This document shows positions 7,608 to 14,511 of a stretch of DNA of 14,511 nt, piece after piece. Each line of letters begins with the position of its first letter. Positions within the stretch are counted from its first letter, which is position 1. Made by a program: the position numbers and the translations under genes. The notes under the pieces are model-generated. The model did no database searches, had not been told where the DNA came from, and saw only the letters and a list, made by a program, of their open reading frames with translations. The DNA is taken from contig JAOXYB010031931.1 in assembly GCA_028565635.1 (NCBI GenBank), forward strand, positions 1-14,511, read 5' to 3'. The DNA is from Phoronis ovalis (lineage: Eukaryota; Phoronida; Phoronidae).

Positions 7608-10600
7608 TTATGTCTGACCTGGCTGCTTAGTGAGGTATCTTCTAGCTGTAACTTCATATCCACCAAAACCTTCTTCATATAGAGATTTTGAGTCTGGAAC
7701 TCCAACAAAATCCATGGTCTCACTTTCTTTTTTTAAATTGAAATTCTCAGTCTTCATAGTACCATCAGGTACTAAATGACTATCAATGTTATTTTCTTTT
7801 GTCACAAGATGAGAAGAACTATCCTCAACATTTGTAGAACAAGCATCATCTACAACTGCTTCTGTTGTTCTATCAGTAAAAGCATCGGTATTAATAAGGA
7901 GAACACCTTTCAATGTTTCAGGAGGATAAATATTGAAGCAGTGAAGTGGGTCTGGGATGGTGTCTTTTGGTCGATTTCTAAAACTGTGATTCAGTTCTAC
8001 CATATCAATGTCCTTTGTTGTATCTTTTGACAGTCCAGTTTGTTTCTTTGTATCATCCAATTCTTCTGAATGAGACGCTATGGTAAAATTATCACTATGT
8101 GTTTTATTTTGAAACACAATGAAACTGTTCGTTTCCTCATTAACAGCATCTGTATCAATGACAACATGAGAGCTTTCTAGAATCGGAGTGTCGCTATGGT
8201 TTTCATGAATCTTATTTGGAAATAAAATTGTCTCAGGCAAATTAGCTGACATCAACAACTTTTCACTTACTGAAGCACTATTCTTTTCAGCTACTCTTTC
8301 ACAACAATTACTATAGGACAACTCATTGCTCACCTCATCTGTGGGCAAAATCTCACTGTTTGGTGTATATTTGTCTATTTTTCCAGCACTACTACTTCCT
8401 GATGAAGCTTCAAGTTTCATTCCAATTTTATTAGCAGATCTGTCTTTGGATTGAATACTATGTTTGTGTTCAACATTTTGGGAAATACGATACAGTTTTG
8501 ATTTTATTTCGTTTTTCTTTTCGGTTTTTAAAGATGACCATAACATTCCTTCCGTTACTGGAGTGCTATCATCCTCAAAGACACTATTATTAAACTTAAA
8601 TGATCTAACTATATTTCTTTTTTTCTCCAACTCTCCATCACTGCCACCATCTTGAAATTCAGACGGTGGTGGAATTAAAACACGTTGGGCATCAGAAAGG
8701 GATCCACCTTTGTTTTCATAATCCGATGGACATGGCGATTTTTTTATGGATGTACCGGTATATATACTAGAACCATTATTCTTTGTTTTAGGCGGAGAAA
8801 CTTTATTGTTTTTAAAACCAACTATTTTAGACAGTCTTTTCAAGCTTGATGTTACATATGTTGTCTTGTTAGCATCAGCAATTTTTTCAGTTTTTTCTGT
8901 ATAGGAAATTTGTTCATGATTATTTTTCAGTGGAGATTCAAACTTTACCATTTTGTCTCCACTGTCATTTTTTACACTAGGAGTGATGACAGACTTCTTT
9001 GTACTATAATTCAAACACTTATCTCCTACTTGTACTTTCGAAGGTGTTTGAATACCATATTTACTACAAGATAGCCTCTTAGATTGCATGTCAGGTATCT
9101 GTCGCCTTATAAATGGAGCTAACGGATCTTTGTAAAGATCTCCAATTTCCAAATCTTTATCATTTATTTCTTTTTCACCAGAAATTTCATATTTTTTGTT
9201 ATCTTTACCAGTTGCCGTAATCAATTTTGTATCTATTTCTTCATTGTCACCAATCTCCTTGGCTTTCTGTAATTCCGTAGATACGTTCTTCAGATTTTTT
9301 ACTGCTAAGACATTTTTCGATGGTATTTTTGCAGGAATCTTTAGCTTAGACTTTACTTTCCTCGACTTTTCATTGCGTTTCTCTACAAAACCCTCCAGAG
9401 AGTCTGCACTTGTATTTTCTTTTTTAGCAGACTTTCCTTCTAAATATGCTACTTTCCTGTGCTCGACTGGACATTTTGTAAAGTCAGCTATATGTGGATG
9501 CAGATTAGTAGAAGGCTTCTTGCTAATGTCTGTTCTTGTACCAAGACCTTTTTTGTCTTCCTCATCTACATTAAGTGGTTGTTTCACCTCTTTGTTAAGC
9601 ATTTTCATCTTAATAGATTTAATGCTTTCCACAGTTTTTTGTATAGGCTCTTTTGGTTTAACAATAGTCAGTGGTTGTTTTAATTCAGGACGTTTCTTAG
9701 CAACTCTAGGAATACTGTTCTTATCCACCAAGATAGTAGCTGCTTTTGTTGATGGTACAGTATGTTCACTGCTTGATCTAAACCTTATTTTTTGTTCTTT
9801 CACTTCTAGTTCCGCATCATCTGAATTTGGAGAATTACCATCTGCTACTTCACCATCACTTGAAACTTTTCGATGAAACCGTAATTTTCTTAAAGATGTT
9901 TCAAGATTTTTGTTTGAACTCGATTTACTGCTTTCTGGGATTGTTTGTTTATCAACTTTTGCGACTTTCTTGGAAGATAAAATGTTAAGCGGGATTTTTA
10001 ATTTCGTTTTCATTTCAGGATTTTTAGTTCTAACAGTATCTCTATCAGAGTCTTGTGCATCGTCATGTTTTTTGTCGATACCACCATTACTGTTTGTTTT
10101 TCCACCTAAAGCCTTACCTAAAATTCTGCCAGGAGGTTTCAGACATTTTGGTGCCAAGGTCACCTTATTATTCTGCTGATATCTGTCATTGCATAGCAAT
10201 TTTTTTGTAGGAGTTTCACAAATGGTACGATTTTTACCTTTTCCCATTTGATTACTGTCTTTACAATTTGATCCAGTTGAATACATAGCATTCATTACCA
10301 TATAGTCCCCTGTATCCTCCAAGCATTCTGTGTACCAGGAGTTTGCACCTTGCTGTTCATCTGCCAGTTTATTAGGATTAGGAACTGAATCCGGACTGCT
10401 TGGTATCAATTGTTCCTCAGTCTTCATTTCTGCAGGTTTCACACTTTTGACTGATACAAGTTTCACACTGTGGTCATTTGAATTACCATCTCCTCTTCTA
10501 GTATATGTTGTTCTGGTAAGAGGTAACTCATAGCTTTCTACACCATTTCTTGCAGCAGGTGAGTGCCATTTGAATTCCTCTACACAGTTATTGTAAATAT

Positions 10601-11908
10601 TCACTTGTGCTTCATCAAATTCAACATACCCATTATTTTTCTGTAGATAACTTTTAGACACTGGTGGTGGAATGGGTGAATTTGATAAGGCACGAGAAGC
10701 TACATCTACAGAAGTTGTTAAAGTACATATTCTATTTACTGTACTGGGACAATATCTGTTATCATCCTTCAGATTTGTAGTACTCGAAAAAAATGTTTTG
10801 CCATTGTATTCACATTCCTCTGATTTACCACCTATTGGTACAGGTATACAGTTTAAACTACAAGTTGTATCATCATGGGTTGCCTTTAGGTGTTCATCTT
10901 CCCCAGAAGAAGGTTGCTGACTATCGAGGGGGGAGGGTGTTTTAGAATGACAGAAGTCAGAAAGACTTGATTCACTGCAAAATTTCTGACCGACATCTTT
11001 GTGGTGCCAGTTAATGCCAGTTTGTGGACTATTTTCTATACCTGAATTCTTACTTTCATTCTGTGATGAACGTCTTCTTTGCTCTTGTCTCTTTAACTCT
11101 AGCCTAGTTAACAGCCGTTTAGATGGTGCTCTGATACGCATTGTATGTTCATCACTATCTGAGTACAAACTGTCTAAATCTGAGTTAGAAAGTTGACTGT
11201 CTAAATTGTCAAAATTCCTTTTTACATAGGTATGGCTAGTATCACAATAACCAGCACCATTTAAATCAAGAGCATTGGATACACGCAAACTGTCACTTGT
11301 ACTACTGCTTTGCAGTTTTTCACCTGCTACATCACAGCTACGGATACTTGATTGTTTGCTGTGGCAATTATAAAAGCCCTGCTGGAAACTACGGTTCCTG
11401 CTTATTTCATTACCTGGTACATTGTGGTGGGAACTCCAAGTTTCTTCTGCTAGATTGTGACTAGTTGTCATTTTTCGTATCCGTGCAATAGGTTTATCAC
11501 TCGTTACATCGATGTGTGAGCTGATGGTTTGGTTACTATATTGCTGACTGACATTTTCATCAAGCGCTGGAGATACATCACGCTTGTTTTGTGAAACTGG
11601 TTTATTACCTACTGCATTGCGATTAGAATCTGACAAATTATTACTTAAATCGACAGTCCCTGAAATATACCCTTCATCACTGGTATTAACCATTTCTCTA
11701 TCACTAGATACAACTAAGTCATGTCTTTTATCAAGTTTGTTGTCATGTCCATTTGCAGTTTCAACATTTTTGCCAACATCAGCATTTGTCGGATATGTAT
11801 TAGAAACTGACACATTTTGTTTCTCATGCATATCTTGCTCATTATAATATGAGTTTTGTCTTACCTGGCTCAACAGCTTCTTATCGGGAAGTTTTTCATG
11901 TTTAGTTC
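7608..11908 (-). CDS. Giant 3' terminal coding exon (residues 371-1803) of the same disordered protein
   Basis: A 4.3-kb exon open without interruption from the acceptor (AG at 11910-11909) to TAA at 7610-7608, with TAG as the next codon. In this base composition such a frame is certainly coding. It enters with 11 codons (TKHEKLPDKKL) before the TTG at 11873, which encodes Leu and is not a start. The product is dominated by Ser, Asn, Lys, Asp and Thr and looks unstructured. Visible landmarks in joined numbering: an acidic-to-basic switch near 618-652 (SDSDEH, then RAPSKRLLTRLELKRQEQRR), a PIPPPV proline run near 783, a KTKLKIP motif at 1004-1010 repeated as KSKLKIP at 1223-1229, RVxF-like KIRF (about 1077) and KMVKF (about 1356), and roughly 17 SP/TP sites spread throughout. 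No catalytic domain, zinc finger, coiled coil of any length or membrane helix is evident. A cytoplasmic or nuclear scaffold or cytoskeletal adaptor is possible, but that is inference from composition only. The family is not recognised. Confidence 0.93.
11865..11908 (-). other. Possible 44-nt alternative exon defined by an internal consensus donor
   Basis: Inside the giant exon the minus strand reads GAGCCAG/GTAAGAC, a near-perfect U1 donor with GT at 11864-11863. Used with the acceptor at 11910-11909 it would make a 44-nt exon that completes the Arg codon, adds 14 codons and ends in phase 0. That isoform would skip the 4.26-kb disordered region and splice to an exon further left. The in-frame GTA AGA reads through as Val-Arg, so both outcomes are compatible with the frame. 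No transcript evidence is available here. Confidence 0.35.
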
Positions 11909-12259
11909 CTGGAAATTAAAAGTGTTTTCAACAGTTAGAAAAACAAAACATGCAATAAAGATATACAGAGGAACATGAAATAAATTTAAGAACAAGTCTT
12001 AAGTTTAAGATTATGTGTGTAAGGAGTAGACTTTTCAAAGTAAGCTGTTATTTATGTGACAAGTTTAAAATTGTTTTATCATGCATGCTATATATGTTAT
12101 ATAACAATAACATAATTACTCCATTCAGAAACAGAAACACAGACAGCTAACGAAGAGTGGAATTATGCATATTTACAGTGCATCGTGCAAAAAGTAACCA
12201 AATGACAAACAAGACATTCTAAGAAAATGTATGATGCATTATGTAACCAATATTCTCAC
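11909..12259 (-). other. Intron of 351 bp (GT-AG)
   Basis: On the minus strand it starts GTGAGA and ends in a pyrimidine-rich run followed by TTTCCAG. A CTAAC branch-like pentamer lies about 25-30 nt before the acceptor (plus-strand 11934-11938). The upstream exon leaves one base (A) and the downstream exon supplies GA, restoring an Arg codon, so the reading frame passes across the join without a stop. This phase agreement is the main evidence that the two long frames belong to one gene. Confidence 0.85.
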
Positions 12260-13375
12260 TTGTGCCGTTCGATAAATTTTCATCTGACATTTTTCGAAAA
12301 CCAAATCTGCTCAACCCATGAACTTGATCTGCAGGTCTGCTGTATTGTTCATGTTTTGCATTCAGTGGGTGGGTTGCGTTGTAAGAGACATTCAATTTTG
12401 GTGGTCTGTTGGATATTTCAAATCGTCTACTTTGTTGAAATGTTCCAGTCCGATATGGATTGGCTTCAGGATGACTGTAACGGTCACGTAGAAGATTATC
12501 TAAAGAATATCTTCTATTCGATTTTATGTTACTTTGCCATTTTTGCTCACATTGATTTTTATTCTCAGGTTCGAGATGGTCATGTGGGCCATGCCATGTG
12601 TGTTGTGATGTCTTGGTGTCTTGAAACGCATTGTCCAGAGAGAATCTTCGATCAGACTTTACGTTATCTCTGCATGCTTGCTCATTTTCTGTCTGGTGTT
12701 TTTGGCTTCTTCCATTTGTCAAATCAAAATATCCATGTGGAGTTTTTTTGCTTGTGTATTCATCTGTATGTAGCCTGTGTTGCTCAGGTTGATTACGCCA
12801 AGCTCTTTCACTTCTGCTTTGGAGCTTTCGAGTATTGTGATAAACATTATCTTTTTCAATTCTACAGAGACCAGCACTTCCCATATTACTCATCTTTTCT
12901 TCTTGAAAGCCTGGCCTCAGCTCCGGAAAGCTTTCATTTTGGTAGTATGCACTATGGCTTTGTACATCACATTTGTTCTGCGATTGATTATTGGTTTTTT
13001 CATTGTTCCAGTCTGTTTTCTGATATTCCCGATAATTTTCTGGATCGTGACAATACTCCATTTCTGTTAAATTCCTATGTGTATTTTTAGCCATCCAGCT
13101 TTCAATATTACATATTTTTGAACAATTATTCTGTTGGTAACCCCCAGTCTCTGAGTGGCAACCATTTTGATTACCCGAAACCATAAAAAGAGTCCTTTTA
13201 GCAGCAGTTTTAATTTCTGGCTGTTTATCACCGGAACTAAAATTTTTAAAACCAAAGTCATCTTCACTGTACTCCTCTTGTATTGGCGTCATTGTAGCTG
13301 ACTCCAGGTTTGTTGCGCTTTTCGAAAGTTTATATTTCCAAGGCTTTAATTCTTTCTTCTTGTTCTTCATGTTTG
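12260..13375 (-). CDS. Internal coding exon of a large disordered protein (residues 1-370 if the ATG is the start)
   Basis: Open for the whole exon from the ATG at 13370. The acceptor AG is at 13377-13376, with CAAAC before the ATG; the A at -3 makes a fair Kozak context. In-frame reading also stays open back to the acceptor, so the ATG may be either the true start or an internal Met. The donor GT is at 12259-12258 in a CACAA/GTGAGA context, and the exon ends in phase 1. The raw frame runs 13 codons past the donor to a TAG at 12219; those codons are intronic. The product begins with a Lys-rich stretch (MKNKKKELKPWKYKLSKSAT). It is then rich in Asn, Gln, His, Ser, Glu and Tyr, with no membrane segment or signal peptide. 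Two related motifs, RRFSLDN (residues 241-247) and RRYSLDN (286-292), plus RKMSDENL (359-366), look like basophilic-kinase sites. I do not recognise the family. Exon status is well supported; function is unknown. Confidence 0.87.
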
Positions 13376-13775
13376 CTATAAAAATTAAGATTTTTTTTAA
13401 ATTTCACATTAATTTTAACTACAAAAGGATTTCCTCAAGGTTGCAAAGATTTTCTTCACTCATAAAGAGAGATAAACACTGCCAAATTGAGTAAATTTTA
13501 ATTACGGTAAATAATAAATTCTACATGGTAAGGTCTCAACAAATTTTACTTGTTACCCAGAAATTACAAAACTGGTACAGCTTTCTAATGCTAGAAGTTA
13601 ATCTTTTTATTGACTAATTTTGTATTTTACTTAAAATAGTTAGTAATATAATAATGCATGAGAAAATTCTAATTTCTGCAGAATAACAATGATGCACAAT
13701 GTTGCAATGTTTATTTATTGATTTCCATTTTATATGAAAATTACACATCTTGGTATTTGTGTTACCACATCAAGG
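13376..13775 (-). other. Intron (3' part) upstream of the ATG exon
   Basis: A+T-rich sequence leading into the acceptor TTTTTATAG at 13377. No donor-exon combination in the right phase was found between here and the window end, so the preceding exon probably lies beyond 14511. Confidence 0.5.
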
Positions 13776-14315
13776 ATTACCACCACACCCTAAAATGACT
13801 GCTACACCAGTAACAAACAACACACCATGACCCCAAACATACCAACAACAGCCATTGAACCCAGACAACTAACACCACAATCAACACCAGCCCTATCAAC
13901 AGAGGTGCCAAAAGCCAAATTGTGAGTGCCTGATAAATATATCAAATGTTTTATGCAAACTTGATTGTGCCTCACAAATCAAAGTTCAATGTTTGGAATT
14001 TGTGTTAAATCATATGTATATAGAGAGACTACTAAAATACCAGTAACTATAAGTACACAAGCAATTTCATCAGAAATCCAATGCCTAGTATCACAACTGC
14101 CACAATATCACCATGACAACCACTAGACCAATGACACCATCACAACCACCAAACTAACAAGTACAACAAAAGTAACTACTGCTCAACCATACAAGCCAGC
14201 TAAGCAAACAATCAACAAATACTAAAATAACAAATATTTCTACACCAGATTTTAGCACAAATATACCAACAACCACTTCAGAACTATACTACATGTAACA
14301 ACTATCACAACACCA
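13776..14315. repeat. C/A-rich, G-poor degenerate tract with Thr/Pro codon flavour
   Basis: The plus strand is made of ACA, ACC, CCA and CAA triplets in two blocks (about 13776-13905 and 14035-14300), with few G bases. Short plus-strand segments read as Thr/Pro/Ser-rich peptides, for example TPNIPTTAIEPRQLTPQSTP near 13829-13888, but each is broken by stops within 15-35 codons. It is either a decayed mucin-like repeat exon or a degenerate (ACC/ACA) minisatellite. No splice sites bound it convincingly. Confidence 0.45.
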
Positions 14316-14434
14316 TATCGCAGGCAAGAAATTGTTAAAAATATGCTATTAAACAATGGATACTATGGTGTAGACAAAATTTGGATAAGGCTACACTCTG
14401 AAATCTGCAAAAAAAGCATGATGTGCATTGCAAA

Positions 14435-14511
14435 CAGGGTTTTAGCCAGCGACCCGTCATCCCGTCAAATGACGGGTTGTAATTTCCAAATGACGTCAAA
14501 TGACGGGTTGT
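14435..14511. mobile_element. Possible DNA-transposon terminus (hAT-like), continuing past the window
   Basis: It starts CAGGGTTTTAGCCAGCG, a style of end seen in hAT elements, after ATTGCAAA, which could be an 8-bp target duplication. It contains ACCCGTCAT (14452-14460) inverted as ATGACGGGT (14469-14477). Two identical 17-mers, GTCAAATGACGGGTTGT, lie at 14464-14480 and 14495-14511 with a 31-bp period. A perfect CRE octamer, TGACGTCA (14491-14498), falls inside the array. Only one end is visible, so the class is tentative. Confidence 0.35.

Noticed and set aside
9196-9876. 226-codon plus-strand frame with hydrophobic, membrane-like segments
   Set aside because: It is a shadow of the giant exon. 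Phe/Leu/Ser runs arise from reversing Lys/Glu/Asp/Ser codons.
12227-13090. 287-codon plus-strand frame opposite the ATG exon
   Set aside because: It is antisense to a well-supported spliced exon. Its composition (Cys, His, Phe, Tyr-rich) is what the reverse complement of Asn/Gln/Glu-rich codons gives, and it has no splice or start context.
1-14511. CRISPR array, prokaryotic operon, phage or retroviral coding region
   Set aside because: No regularly spaced direct repeats, Shine-Dalgarno-led gene series, reverse transcriptase, integrase or capsid-type frames are present. Splicing signals indicate a eukaryotic nuclear genome.

Overview
The window looks like nuclear DNA of an animal, most probably an invertebrate. 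It is visibly A+T-rich, has GT-AG introns and one very long exon inside long non-coding stretches, and shows no bacterial operon structure. I cannot name the species. Nothing supports a prokaryotic, phage or CRISPR-type system.

Right half (7.5-13.4 kb): the only firmly supported gene is on the minus strand. Two exons can be joined at base resolution. Exon 13375-12260 ends at a donor whose flanks read CACAA/GTGAGA. A 351-bp intron (12259-11909) has a CTAAC branch-like site and a pyrimidine-rich tract before the acceptor. The last exon, 11908-7608, is about 4.3 kb and ends in TAA TAG. The phases agree across the junction (1 base plus 2 bases make an Arg codon), giving at least 1803 residues from the ATG at 13370. 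An AATAAA lies about 110 nt after the stop. The protein is Ser/Asn/Lys/Asp-rich, appears intrinsically disordered, and has no fold I recognise. It carries many possible phosphorylation sites and at least two families of short internal repeats (RRxSLDN and KxKLKIP). The ATG exon is preceded by a splice acceptor, so at least one more 5' exon, coding or UTR, must exist, probably outside the window. A near-perfect donor (CAG/GTAAGA) 44 nt into the long exon suggests an alternative isoform without the giant disordered region.

Left half (1-7.5 kb): mostly non-coding and A+T-rich. There is a plausible 5' coding exon on the minus strand (4224-4077), an ambiguous block next to it (4018-3868) that is either exon or retroposon, and a promoter-like area (about 6.6-6.9 kb: two CCAAT boxes, a TGACGTTA, then a strong donor on the minus strand). 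These could belong to one second minus-strand gene reading left, but the joins are not proven. Several inverted and tandem repeats lie between them.

Right edge (13.4-14.5 kb): intron or intergenic sequence holding a C/A-rich, G-poor, Thr/Pro-like degenerate tract. At the very end there is a TGACGGG-rich palindromic tandem repeat beginning CAGGGTTTT, probably the terminus of a transposable element running out of the window.
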